Source: G963664835 sp963664835
GTDB lineage: Bacteria; Chloroflexota; UBA6077; FW602-bin22; JBCLEL01
Reading direction: 5' to 3'
Assembly: GCA_963664835.2 (NCBI GenBank)
Contig: CAXXUG010000001.1
Span: forward strand, 62,001 to 126,000
DNA: 64,000 nt
Position 1 is the first letter of the stretch; the number at the start of each line of letters is the position of its first letter. The notes under the pieces were generated by a model. That model saw only the letters and a list, made by a program, of their open reading frames with translations, ran no database searches and was not told the origin of the DNA. The translations under genes and the position numbers were made by a program. This document shows positions 44,288-53,321 of the stretch, piece after piece.

Positions 44288-44866
44288 ATGTCTAGAGTCG
44301 GACAACAACCCATTGCAGTTCCCGACAGCGTGACCGTGACTATTTCGGCAAGCAACGAGGTCAAGGCTTCGGGGCCAAAGGGCACTATAGTAAGGAATTT
44401 CAGGCCGGAAATGACCATAAGTCAGTCGGACGGTCAGATATCCGTGTCCAGACCCAACGACGATAGGGAGTCCCGCGCCCTGCACGGAACTACTCGCTCG
44501 CTGATCGCCAATATGGTGAAGGGCGTGAGCGAGGGCTTCAAGAAAGAGATGGAAGTGCATGGCGTCGGATACCGGGTGCAGAAGCAAGGCGAGAAGGTGA
44601 TTCTTCAGCTCGGTTACTCTCACCCGATCGAGGTGTCTCCGCCAGCCGGCGTAGAGGTGGGCGAGATAGAGACCTTCACTCCGACTCAGGCCAACCAGTG
44701 GTTAACGACGACGTTCGCGGTATCAGGAGCGAACAACGAGGACGTGGGACAATTCGCGTCGGTGATTCGCAAGGCCCGCAAGGTGGATCCATACAGGGGC
44801 AAGGGTATCAGGTATCGCGGGGAAATGATTCGTAGAAAAGCCGGCAAGACGATTGGGGTCCAGTAG
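44288..44866 (+). CDS. rplF: 50S ribosomal protein L6
   Basis: A 192-residue L6 with two related domains; KASGPKGTIVRNF is the first and PYRGKGIRYRGEMIRRKAGK the conserved end. The ATG at 44288 (MSRVGQQPIAVPDSV) is chosen over an in-frame ATG at 44264, which lies inside rpsH. Confidence 0.95.
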   Translation: MSRVGQQPIAVPDSVTVTISASNEVKASGPKGTIVRNFRPEMTISQSDGQISVSRPNDDRESRALHGTTRSLIANMVKGVSEGFKKEMEVHGVGYRVQKQGEKVILQLGYSHPIEVSPPAGVEVGEIETFTPTQANQWLTTTFAVSGANNEDVGQFASVIRKARKVDPYRGKGIRYRGEMIRRKAGKTIGVQ

Positions 44867-44930
44867 TTGGACGCAAAACTTCCTGTAATAGAGATGGAGC
44901 TATTTTCTGCGGCCGGTGGAGATGTGAGCT

Positions 44931-45296
44931 TTGGCTAGAGTCAACAAGCGAGATGCGCGCAGGAGGCGGCACAATCGTGTCCGAAAAACGGTCCGTGGTA
45001 ACGCGGCACGTCCAAGGCTCTCGGTGTTCAGGAGCCTGACGAGCATATACGCGCAGGTGATAGACGATGACAGCGGAAATACACTGGCGGCGGCTTCGAC
45101 TCTGGACGGAGAAGTAAAGGCTTCAATCGACGGCAAGAACAAGACTGAGCAGGCCGGATTGGTTGGTGAAGTCGTGGCCAAGCGCGCGCTGGCGCTGGGA
45201 ATTGACAAGATAGTATTCGATCGGGGTGGATACAAATATCATGGCCGAGTGAAGGCGCTGGCCGACGGGATGCGTCGGACAGGAGTCAAGTTTTGA
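44931..45296 (+). CDS. rplR: 50S ribosomal protein L18
   Basis: A 121-residue L18, binding 5S rRNA. ARPRLSVFRSLTSIYAQVID is the conserved core and KIVFDRGGYKYHGRVKALAD the C-terminal segment. TTG start at 44931. Confidence 0.95.
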   Translation: MARVNKRDARRRRHNRVRKTVRGNAARPRLSVFRSLTSIYAQVIDDDSGNTLAAASTLDGEVKASIDGKNKTEQAGLVGEVVAKRALALGIDKIVFDRGGYKYHGRVKALADGMRRTGVKF

Positions 45297-45333
45297 ACCC
45301 CGCTACGGTCAGGGAGACAACTCAGGAGGACGA

Positions 45334-45843
45334 ATGCCCCAAATAGACCCGACCGAGCTTTCGCTCGAAGAACGAGTCGTCAATATCAATCGGGTCGCCA
45401 AGGTGGTGAAAGGTGGACGCCGGTTCAGCTTTGGGGCCGTAGTGGTTGTCGGCGACGGAGAAGGGCACGTTGGCCTGGGATTTGGCAAGGCTAACGACGT
45501 ACCCGAGTCGATACGTAAGGCGACGGAAAACGCGCGACGCAGCCTGGTTCTGGTACCAAGGCGCGACTCGACCATACCCCACGCGATTACCGCCGAATTC
45601 AGCGCGGCGAAGGTTTTGATGAAGCCGGCGGCTCCGGGGACTGGCGTAATAGCCGGAGGTCCGGTGCGGGCGGTCGTGGAAGCAGCCGGCATTCGCGACA
45701 TTTTGACGAAGTCGCTGGGAAGTTCCAACCCCATAAACGTGGCGAAGGCGTCGATTTTGGGGCTTACAAGCCTGAAGTCTCGAGCGCCGCAACCGGCCGC
45801 CCCGGACCCAACCGCAGAGGTTGGGGTTGCCGCCCCGGAATGA
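45334..45843 (+). CDS. rpsE: 30S ribosomal protein S5
   Basis: A 169-residue S5 at the mRNA entry site. VVKGGRRFSFGAVVVVGDGE is the double-stranded-RNA-binding-like N-domain, and the C-domain contains PAAPGTGVIAGGPVRAVVEA. AGGAGG precedes the ATG by 5 bases. A short Ala/Pro tail ends the protein. Confidence 0.96.
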   Translation: MPQIDPTELSLEERVVNINRVAKVVKGGRRFSFGAVVVVGDGEGHVGLGFGKANDVPESIRKATENARRSLVLVPRRDSTIPHAITAEFSAAKVLMKPAAPGTGVIAGGPVRAVVEAAGIRDILTKSLGSSNPINVAKASILGLTSLKSRAPQPAAPDPTAEVGVAAPE

Positions 45844-45913
45844 CGGGCGATGGGATCCCGGCAACCATCGAATGAGCGCGACGACATATGGACAGTGAGA
45901 CGAGCCGAGTAGT

Positions 45914-46114
45914 GTGACGATGACCAAACTGAGAATAAAGCAGGTTAGGAGCACGGTCGGGCAGCGCAAGCGCTTCGAGAGGACCTTGCGCAGTCTGGGT
46001 CTGCGCCGGATCCGACACTCGGTAGTCCACGACGATACACCGTCGATAAGAGGAATGGTCCATTCAGTCCGACACTTGGTCTCGGTTGAGGTAGAAGCGG
46101 GCGAGGAAGAATAG
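45914..46114 (+). CDS. rpmD: 50S ribosomal protein L30
   Basis: A 66-residue L30. LRIKQVRSTVGQRKRFERTL and GLRRIRHSVVHDDTPSIRGM are diagnostic; an acidic end (EAGEEE) follows. Start is GTG 45914 or ATG 45920. The stop is immediately followed by the rplO ATG. Confidence 0.93.
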   Translation: MTMTKLRIKQVRSTVGQRKRFERTLRSLGLRRIRHSVVHDDTPSIRGMVHSVRHLVSVEVEAGEEE

Positions 46115-46573
46115 ATGGAAATCAAGGGTCTTTGGGAACTGCGCTCTCCGCGAGGCGCTAGAAAGAAGTCGAGGCGTGTGGGCCGCGGACATGGATCGGG
46201 GCGGGTCAAGACCGCCGGTCGAGGAACGAAGGGTCAACTCTCGCGGTCCGGCGGCAATATAAACCCGCGATTTGAAGGCGGCCAATTGCCTATCGTGAAG
46301 CGACTGCCATACCGACGCGGTTTCACCAGCCACCGTCCGCCCAATCCACAACCCGTAAATTTGCGACAGCTGGCAAGATTCGAGTCCGGCGAAGAAGTGG
46401 GGCCGGAGCAAATGGCTCAGTTCGGACTGGTCAAGCACATTGGCAAACCAATAAAGATCCTGGCGGATGGCGATCTGGACGGAAAAGCGCTGGTGGTGAA
46501 GGCAACTGCCTTCAGCGCCGAAGCGAAGCGAAAGATAGAGGCAGCCGGCGGAATGACCGAGGTTTTGAGCTAG
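46115..46573 (+). CDS. rplO: 50S ribosomal protein L15
   Basis: A 152-residue L15. The N-terminal basic extension contains KKSRRVGRGHGSGRVKTAGR and GFEGGQLP-type sequence (RFEGGQLPIVKRLPYRRGF); the C-domain ends with AEAKRKIEAAGG. Abuts rpmD with no gap. Confidence 0.95.
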   Translation: MEIKGLWELRSPRGARKKSRRVGRGHGSGRVKTAGRGTKGQLSRSGGNINPRFEGGQLPIVKRLPYRRGFTSHRPPNPQPVNLRQLARFESGEEVGPEQMAQFGLVKHIGKPIKILADGDLDGKALVVKATAFSAEAKRKIEAAGGMTEVLS

Positions 46574-46585
46574 GAGTTAAGGCCC

Positions 46586-47863
46586 GTGCTGGAATCACTT
46601 GCCAACGCGCTTCGGATTCCCGACCTCCGAAACAAACTGCTGTTCACTCTCGGAATGTTGGTCGTTTTCCGGTTCATAGCACACGTGCCGGTGCCAGGTG
46701 TAGACACGTTTCGCTTGGAGCAATTGTTCCAACAGAGCCAGCTGTTGGGAATGTTGGACCTCTTCTCCGGCGGGGCGATGCAAAACTTCTCGATCGCGGC
46801 GATGGGAGTCTATCCCTATATCACTGCGACGATCATCATGCAGCTACTGGTGCCGATAATCCCGCAGTTGGAGGAGTTGTCGAAAGAAGGCGAAGCAGGC
46901 CGGCAGCGTATTACGACGATAACTCATTGGTTGATGGTACCGCTCGCGATGTTGCAAGCATATGCCACGTCCGTATTGCTGCAGAGCCAGGGCATAATAG
47001 CCAACATCGGGCTGGGGCCAGGTCAGCTATTGCCAACGGTGTCGATAATCGTGTCGATGACGGCTGGGACGGCCCTATTGGTGTGGCTTGGCGAGCTGAT
47101 CACTGAGAACGGGATCGGCAACGGCGTATCGATAATCATATTTGCCGGCATAGTGTCCCAGCTGCCCTTGATGGTGGGCCGAACGCTCTTTGGCGGCGGC
47201 GATATCGGCGCTGGACTGGTTTTCGCCGTCTTGGGACTGGTGATCATTGCCGCAATAGTATTCGTGCAGGAATCCCAGCGACGAATCCCGGTTCATTACG
47301 CCAAGCGTGTTCGCGGCACGAGAGTGTACGGCGGCCAGAGCACCCACATACCGCTCAGGGTCAACTCCGCCGGAATGATCCCCATAATCTTTGCCATGTC
47401 GTTGATGCTGTTCCCGGGGACCGTAGCCAACTACTTCACAGTGGCATCGGGATTCGTTGGAGAGGCTGCGACGTTCATTCGCGATCTATTCGACACGACC
47501 CGCATCTGGTATTGGGGACTGTTCTTCTTGTTGGTGGTGTTCTTTGCGTTCTTCTACACCTGGGTGACATTTCAACAGCAACGTCTGGCAGAGAACCTTC
47601 AGAAAAATGGCGGGTTCGTACCTGGGATTCGGCCAGGAAGGCCTACTCAACAGTATTTGAATGGCGTTCTATTTCGCATTACCTGGCTCGGCGCCATTTT
47701 CCTTGGCGTAATCGCGATATTGCCATTCTTCACCCAGGGATTTGGATCATCGTTGGTGTTGAGTAGCACAGGTCTGCTAATCGTGGTTGGCGTGGTGATA
47801 GACACGATGAAGCAGCTCGAAGCCCAACTGATGATGAGAAACTACGAGGGCTTCATACGCTAG
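46586..47863 (+). CDS. secY: Preprotein translocase subunit SecY
   Basis: A 425-residue channel protein with ten transmembrane helices. ITATIIMQLLVPIIPQLEEL is helix 2b with its plug-side context, and PGIRPGRPTQQYLNGVLFRI is the C-terminal cytoplasmic loop that contacts the ribosome. GTG start 12 bases after rplO. adk, which commonly follows secY, is not present here. Confidence 0.96.
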   Translation: MLESLANALRIPDLRNKLLFTLGMLVVFRFIAHVPVPGVDTFRLEQLFQQSQLLGMLDLFSGGAMQNFSIAAMGVYPYITATIIMQLLVPIIPQLEELSKEGEAGRQRITTITHWLMVPLAMLQAYATSVLLQSQGIIANIGLGPGQLLPTVSIIVSMTAGTALLVWLGELITENGIGNGVSIIIFAGIVSQLPLMVGRTLFGGGDIGAGLVFAVLGLVIIAAIVFVQESQRRIPVHYAKRVRGTRVYGGQSTHIPLRVNSAGMIPIIFAMSLMLFPGTVANYFTVASGFVGEAATFIRDLFDTTRIWYWGLFFLLVVFFAFFYTWVTFQQQRLAENLQKNGGFVPGIRPGRPTQQYLNGVLFRITWLGAIFLGVIAILPFFTQGFGSSLVLSSTGLLIVVGVVIDTMKQLEAQLMMRNYEGFIR

Positions 47864-47868
47864 ACTCT

Positions 47869-48645
47869 ATGGGGCGAAAGAAACGGCGGTCTATCTCGCT
47901 GAAACAACCGGATCAGATTTCGTTGATGCGAGAAGCCGGCCGGATCGTCGCGATCGTGCTCAATACGCTGGAAGATGCGATCAGGCCCGGTGTGACCACC
48001 TGGGACCTTGACATTGTCGCCGAGAATGTAACCGCGAAGTTGGGCGGCGTCCCAGCTTTCAAGGGATACCAGGGCTTCCCGGGGTCGATCTGCGCCTCGG
48101 TAAACGAGGAGCTAGTGCACGGAATACCGAGCGCTTCGCGGGTCCTGGACGAGGGCGACATAGTCACCATAGATTTCGGAGCCAGCTACCGAGGGTACTT
48201 TGGCGACTCGGCCATGACATATACGGTTGGAACGGTGAGCGAGCCGGCGAAGCGGCTGTTGCAAGTTACCGAGGAGTCGCTCGGCGGAGCGATCGAGCAG
48301 GCGCACGCAGGCAAGCACGTCAGCGATCTTTCCAAGACCGTGCAATCCCACGTAGAGGCGAACGGGTTCTCTGTCGTTCGTCAATACGTTGGGCACGGGA
48401 TTGGTGCGAGTATGCACGAAGAGCCGTCTATCCCAAACTATTTTGACGCGGATCGAGCGACCGATCCTATACTGCAGCCTGGGATGGTGCTGGCAATCGA
48501 ACCAATGGTGAACCAGGGTTCGCCCGAGACAACGGTAATGGACGACGATTGGACTGTAGTAACCTCCGACCGAATGCTGTCCGCCCATTTCGAGCACTCG
48601 GTCGCGGTCACCGAGAATGGGCCGGAAATATTGACGAGGCTCTAG
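47869..48645 (+). CDS. map: Methionine aminopeptidase, type I
   Basis: A 258-residue metallo-enzyme removing initiator Met. Metal ligands are visible as Asp in VTIDFGASY, Asp in GDSAMTY, His in GHGIGASMHEEP, Glu in LAIEPM and Glu in AVTENG. It starts 5 bases after secY and is co-transcribed with it. Confidence 0.96.
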   Translation: MGRKKRRSISLKQPDQISLMREAGRIVAIVLNTLEDAIRPGVTTWDLDIVAENVTAKLGGVPAFKGYQGFPGSICASVNEELVHGIPSASRVLDEGDIVTIDFGASYRGYFGDSAMTYTVGTVSEPAKRLLQVTEESLGGAIEQAHAGKHVSDLSKTVQSHVEANGFSVVRQYVGHGIGASMHEEPSIPNYFDADRATDPILQPGMVLAIEPMVNQGSPETTVMDDDWTVVTSDRMLSAHFEHSVAVTENGPEILTRL

Positions 48646-48668
48646 GCTAACAACTCAGCGGAGAGATC

Positions 48669-48887
48669 ATGGCGAAGAAAGACGCGATAGAAGTCGAAGG
48701 TAGGGTCACAAAGGCGCTCCCTAATGCGGTGTTCAACGTCGAGCTAACTACCGGGCACACGGTTCTGGCCCACATATCCGGCAAGCTACGGCAGCATTTC
48801 ATCCGCATCTTGCCTGGCGACAAGGTCACGGTAGAGCTCTCGCCATATGACCTAACGCGCGGCAGGATTACCTACCGGCTCCGCTAG
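48669..48887 (+). CDS. infA: Translation initiation factor IF-1
   Basis: A 72-residue S1-fold IF-1, exact family length: AKKDAIEVEGRVTKALPNAV, then IRILPGDKVTVELSPYDLTR. It is the last gene of the cluster; rpmJ, rpsM, rpsK, rpsD, rpoA and rplQ, which often follow, are absent. Confidence 0.96.
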   Translation: MAKKDAIEVEGRVTKALPNAVFNVELTTGHTVLAHISGKLRQHFIRILPGDKVTVELSPYDLTRGRITYRLR

Positions 48888-48996
48888 GCTGAAGAAGTCG
48901 CCCTGCATGAGCGACGGAAACCCCGTGAGGTCCCTCCCGATCCGCCGCTGAGTCGCAGTTCCTAGATACCGAATGCCGGTGGCGCCGGGGCCAAAC

Positions 48997-49031
48997 GCGG
49001 CTAATTGAAAGTCCAACTTTGAATTAGCCGC
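48997..49031. promoter_or_regulatory. 35-base palindrome upstream of the DUF4143 ATPase gene
   Basis: GCGGCTAATT and AATTAGCCGC are perfect inverted 10-base arms. Inside them, after one mismatch, AAAGT and ACTTT pair around a CCA loop. It ends 22 bases before the ATG at 49054. No T-run follows, so it looks more like an operator or a structured element than an intrinsic terminator for infA. Confidence 0.55.
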
Positions 49032-49053
49032 ATTCTCGTGCTACAGTCCGCAT

Positions 49054-50226
49054 ATGACGATCCAACGGGACATCACGCCCAGACTGCTAGCAGCGGCGCA
49101 AGAATCGCCGGCAATTACGATTACAGGGCCTCGTCAGAGCGGCAAGACCACTCTGGCGAAGGCGCTATTTCCCCGCCACAGCTATGTGAGCCTGGAGTCG
49201 CCGGATATACGGGCTTTCGCGTCACAGGACCCGCGGGCATTCCTGTCCCAATACCCCAATGGCGCGGTTATCGACGAGGTACAACGGGTTCCAGAGCTTC
49301 CCTCGTATCTTCAAGGGATCATCGACGTGGACCCGAAACCGGGACGGTGGATCCTGACCGGTTCACAGAACCTCTCACTGGCGGAGTCCGTAAGCCAGTC
49401 CCTGGCGGGGCGAACCACAGTTCATCACCTGCTTCCACTTGCGCGGAGCGAGGTCGTGCGATTCGATCGGCATCCGACAACCCTGGAAGAGACTATTTTC
49501 GCCGGCGGCTTTCCTCGGATTTTCGACCGGGGTCTCAATCCTTCGGAATGGCTGCGCTCATACGTCGCCACCTACATAGAACGCGACGTAAGAACCGTAA
49601 GCAACATCGGCGACCTAACGACGTTTCAACGCTTCGTGGAGTTGTGCGCCGGCCGCACGGGGCAATTGATCAACCTATCCTCATTGGCGAGTGACTGCGG
49701 CATATCCCAACCCACCGCAAGAGCCTGGCTGAGCATATTGGAAGCCGGCTTCATAGTTTTTCGCCTGCCTCCGTTCCACGCGAACCTGGGCAAACGGCTG
49801 GTGAAAATGCCGAAGCTGCACTTCTACGATACTGGCCTGGTCTGTTGGCTGATCGGCATCCGTACGCCGGAGCAACTCCGCTCGCACCCCCTACGCGGTC
49901 CGATATTCGAGACGTGGGTGGTGTCGGAGGTCGTGAAAAATCGGATGAACTTGGGGGAAACACGGGGCCTGTTCTTCTATCGAAGTCGGGACGGTGCAGA
50001 GGTGGACCTGGTGATCGAGCACCCGTCACGTCTTACTTTGATCGAAGCCAAGTCGTCCCAGACCCCTTCTTCGAGTCTCTTCGACGGGGCGCGACGAGTA
50101 CGCCGGCACCTGACAGGTTCTTCCGTTTCTTGCGACGTGGTCGTGGCCTATGGTGGAGAAGAGCATCAAGAGCGGACCGCCGGCCGATTGATGCCCTGGG
50201 ACCGGCTTGACGAAGCCATTACTTAA
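49054..50226 (+). CDS. AAA-type ATPase with DUF4143 domain
   Basis: A 390-residue protein. Walker A is GPRQSGKTTL (Lys31) and Walker B AVIDEVQ (Asp74), with the sensor-like WILTGSQNLSL. The C-terminal half matches DUF4143: LYDTGL-like FYDTGLVCWLIGI, then GPIFETWVVSEVVKN and the nuclease-like FYRSRDGAEVDLVIEH ending IEAKSS. These ATPases are very common in archaea and anaerobic or environmental bacteria, are often multicopy and mobile, and have no settled role. It stands between two conserved clusters, with a palindrome just upstream. Confidence 0.88.
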   Translation: MTIQRDITPRLLAAAQESPAITITGPRQSGKTTLAKALFPRHSYVSLESPDIRAFASQDPRAFLSQYPNGAVIDEVQRVPELPSYLQGIIDVDPKPGRWILTGSQNLSLAESVSQSLAGRTTVHHLLPLARSEVVRFDRHPTTLEETIFAGGFPRIFDRGLNPSEWLRSYVATYIERDVRTVSNIGDLTTFQRFVELCAGRTGQLINLSSLASDCGISQPTARAWLSILEAGFIVFRLPPFHANLGKRLVKMPKLHFYDTGLVCWLIGIRTPEQLRSHPLRGPIFETWVVSEVVKNRMNLGETRGLFFYRSRDGAEVDLVIEHPSRLTLIEAKSSQTPSSSLFDGARRVRRHLTGSSVSCDVVVAYGGEEHQERTAGRLMPWDRLDEAIT

Positions 50227-50394
50227 CGGTCTTGCCGGCTCCGGCGTTTGCCAGGAGAATCGATTCGCCCGGTACCGGGTCGCCAACCAACCGCTTAAGA
50301 ATAACTCTGTCCCGAGCGCATTAAGCCGCAACTCCCGCGACCGGCCGCCCTGCGTGATAAAATGGCAGTCCAATTGCCGGAGGGTGCGCAACTA

Positions 50395-51090
50395 TTGAAG
50401 TTCGCGATCGTCGTCTTCCCTGGCACCAACTGCGATGTCGACTGCTTCCACGTAATAACCCAGGTCTTTGGTCAGCCGGCCAGCTACGTCCCGCATTACT
50501 CAACCGAGTTGGGCGATTCCGAGTGCGTCATACTGCCCGGCGGGTTTTCCTATGGAGACTACCTCAGGGCCGGCGCAATCGCTCGATTCTCCCCTGTGAT
50601 GGAGCCGGTCGCAGACTTTGCCCGCGCCGGCGGCCAAGTGGTGGGGATCTGCAACGGGTTCCAAGCGTTGGTAGAAGCGGGACTTTTGCCCGGGGCGCTC
50701 TTGCCCAACCCCGGTGGCTTCCGTTGCGAGTGGGTCAACATGCTGGTAGGAGACAACCGGGCGGACGCGTTAAACGCGGCAACCCCAGGCCAGGTACTCC
50801 GCATGCCGATCGCCCACGGCGAGGGTCGGTACCACATCGGAGCGGATGAGTTCACTCGCCTTGAACGCAATCGCCAGGTCGTGTTGCGATACTGCCGGTC
50901 GGACGGTCAGATAACTCCCGATGCCAATCCCAACGGCTCAGTGGGTAACGTGGCCGGCGTGTGCAACGAGGCCGGCAACGTGTTCGGTCTAATGCCCCAC
51001 CCAGAACGTTGCTCCGAGCAGAGCTTGGGCGGTACGCATGGACGGTTGGTCTTCCAGTCCCTGCTGTCTCAGGTTGCCATGCTCCGATGA
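50395..51090 (+). CDS. purQ: Phosphoribosylformylglycinamidine synthase, glutaminase subunit
   Basis: A 231-residue class I glutamine amidotransferase supplying ammonia to PurL in purine synthesis. The nucleophile is Cys86 in GICNGFQ and the His/Glu pair is in MPHPERC. The TTG at 50395 (MKFAIVVFPGTNCDVDC) is the likely start, with GGAGGG 9 bases upstream. Its stop overlaps the purL start (ATGA). purS, the third subunit needed with small PurL, is not adjacent. Confidence 0.94.
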   Translation: MKFAIVVFPGTNCDVDCFHVITQVFGQPASYVPHYSTELGDSECVILPGGFSYGDYLRAGAIARFSPVMEPVADFARAGGQVVGICNGFQALVEAGLLPGALLPNPGGFRCEWVNMLVGDNRADALNAATPGQVLRMPIAHGEGRYHIGADEFTRLERNRQVVLRYCRSDGQITPDANPNGSVGNVAGVCNEAGNVFGLMPHPERCSEQSLGGTHGRLVFQSLLSQVAMLR

Positions 51091-53276
51091 TCGTCACCCA
51101 GGACGTTCTGGATGAGATAGCGCTCTCCCGCGAAGAGCACCGACGAATCATAGACCTGCTGGGACGCGATCCCACAGAAGTCGAGCTTGGGCTGTTTGGG
51201 GCGATGTGGAGCGAGCACTGCGGCTACAAAAACTCCAAGGCGTTGCTGCGCCGGCTGCCCACTACCGGGAGCAGGGTTTTGCAAGGCCCCGGCGAGAACG
51301 CCGGCGCCATCGATATTGGCGATGGCATGGCAGTCGTGATGAAAGTCGAGAGTCACAATCACCCCAGCGCCGTTGAGCCCTTCCAGGGCGCGGCTACCGG
51401 AGTGGGTGGGATCATACGGGACATCTTCACTATGGGCGCGAGGCCAATCGCGCTCCTGGACTCGCTACGGTTTGGCACGCTGGACAATAAACGCTCAGAG
51501 TACCTGTTCAAAGGAGTCGTAGGGGGCATCTCTTTCTACGGCAACTGTATCGGGGTGCCGACAGTTGGCGGGGAGATTTATTTCGAGGATGCCTACTCCG
51601 AGAACCCGCTTGTCAACGCGATGGCCATCGGCCTGATTGAAAGTGACCGAATAGTGCGTTCACGGGTCGACGTTCCGGGCGCGGCGCTGCTTCTCGTCGG
51701 CGCGGATACCGGGCGCGACGGCATTCACGGCGCCTCTGGGTTGGCCTCGCGTGAGCTTAGCGACAGCACGATAGACCAGAGGCCGACTGTTCAGGTGGGC
51801 AACCCCTTCCTCGAGAAGCTCCTGATCGAGGCCTGTCTCGAGCTCCACAGCACCGGCAGGTTGATTGCAATGCAGGACCTTGGCGCAGCCGGCATCACCA
51901 GCGCGATCGTCGAGGCGGCAAGCAAAGGTGGGACCGGCGTCGAGATCGACGTCGACCAAGTGTCGCGCCGTGAGACGAATATGAACGCCTATGAAGTCAT
52001 GTTGTCAGAGTCGCAGGAAAGAATGCTGGTCGTCGTACGCCCCGAAGACGTGCCGGCGGCTCTGGGTATTATCGAAAAATGGGGTCTGCACGCGGACCAG
52101 TTTGGCCAGGTCACGGCGGACCCACGGGTCAGAGTCTGCGAGTCAGGAAGAGTGGTGGCCGACGTGCAAGCCGACCACCTGGCACAGGCGCCGGAGTACG
52201 TACGCGAAGGGAGAATCCCCGAATGGGAAACCGCTGCCGCCCAATACCCTATTGAGCAGATCCCTCGAGTTGAAGACCTCAACGACGCGCTACTTAAACT
52301 GCTGGCTTCGCCGGACATCGCCTCGAAACGATCGGTATACAGGCAATACGATCACAGCGTTCAGACCAATACGCTCGTGGGGCCCGGATCGGGCGACAGC
52401 GCGGTGCTGAGAATAAAGGGCACCGACAAAGCGATCGCGGTGTCGATTGACGGCAACGGCCGGCATTGTTACCTGGATCCATATGCCGGCGCGATGGGAA
52501 TAATCGCCGAAGCCACGCGTAACGTTAGCTGCGTTGGAGCGGTTCCCCTGGCCGCAACCGATTGCTTGAACTTCGGCAATCCGGAGAAAGCGGAGATCTA
52601 CTCCCAACTGGAGAGGGCAATCGATGGTCTCGCAGCGGGTTGCCGAGGTCTCGGCATTCCGATCATCAGTGGGAACGTGAGCCTGTATAACGAGTCTAAT
52701 GGCAAGGCGATCTTTCCGACGCCAATCGTGGGGATCGTCGGCCTCATTGAAGACTCTACAAAGGCGGTGTCCGCCGGCTTCAAGCAGGAGGGCGACGACG
52801 TTTGGCTGATTGACCCGGCCGATAGGGAAGAGATCGGCGGCAGTGAGTACCTCAAAGTGATCCACGGGCTCGTAGTCGGCCGGCCGCCGGTGGTGGACCT
52901 CGAACTGGAGCGCAGAGTTCAGTCGTTCTGTCAACGGGCGGCAAATGACGACCTGTTGCGGAGCGCTCACGATTGTTCCGACGGGGGCTTGGCCGTCGCG
53001 CTGGCGGAGAGCTGCCTGATTGGTGGAATCGGGGCGACGGTTGAATATGATCTTGGAAATCGGCCCGATTATCGGTTGTTTGGTGAGAGTCATAGCCGGA
53101 TAATAGTAAGCGCCCAGAGATCACACGATGAACGTCTGCGCTCGCTGGCGCTGGAAATGGGCGTCGAACTTACCAGGATTGGCAGTGTCGGGGGCGCTTT
53201 TTTGCGCATCACCGAACAGCTCGATGTCTCATTGGCGCTGTTGCGAGAGGCTTGGACTCGACTCGACAGACTCTGA
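51087..53276 (+). CDS. purL: Phosphoribosylformylglycinamidine synthase, large subunit (small PurL form)
   Basis: A 729-residue PurL of the type that works with PurQ and PurS. FGAMWSEHCGYKNSKALL is the N-terminal signature, ESHNHPSAVEPFQGAATGVG the ATP-binding region, and HDCSDGGLAVALAES lies in the second half. The ATG at 51087 overlaps purQ and is preferred over the longer open frame. It converts FGAR, ATP and ammonia to FGAM. Confidence 0.95.
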   Translation: MIVTQDVLDEIALSREEHRRIIDLLGRDPTEVELGLFGAMWSEHCGYKNSKALLRRLPTTGSRVLQGPGENAGAIDIGDGMAVVMKVESHNHPSAVEPFQGAATGVGGIIRDIFTMGARPIALLDSLRFGTLDNKRSEYLFKGVVGGISFYGNCIGVPTVGGEIYFEDAYSENPLVNAMAIGLIESDRIVRSRVDVPGAALLLVGADTGRDGIHGASGLASRELSDSTIDQRPTVQVGNPFLEKLLIEACLELHSTGRLIAMQDLGAAGITSAIVEAASKGGTGVEIDVDQVSRRETNMNAYEVMLSESQERMLVVVRPEDVPAALGIIEKWGLHADQFGQVTADPRVRVCESGRVVADVQADHLAQAPEYVREGRIPEWETAAAQYPIEQIPRVEDLNDALLKLLASPDIASKRSVYRQYDHSVQTNTLVGPGSGDSAVLRIKGTDKAIAVSIDGNGRHCYLDPYAGAMGIIAEATRNVSCVGAVPLAATDCLNFGNPEKAEIYSQLERAIDGLAAGCRGLGIPIISGNVSLYNESNGKAIFPTPIVGIVGLIEDSTKAVSAGFKQEGDDVWLIDPADREEIGGSEYLKVIHGLVVGRPPVVDLELERRVQSFCQRAANDDLLRSAHDCSDGGLAVALAESCLIGGIGATVEYDLGNRPDYRLFGESHSRIIVSAQRSHDERLRSLALEMGVELTRIGSVGGAFLRITEQLDVSLALLREAWTRLDRL

Positions 53277-53321
53277 GCGCGACCAGCGTGAACCTTGGAT
53301 GTCTCACTAGGGGGATAGGCG

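Noticed and set aside
50227..50394. purS expected upstream of purQ
   Set aside because: The 168-base spacer contains no PurS-like frame on either strand; it must lie elsewhere.
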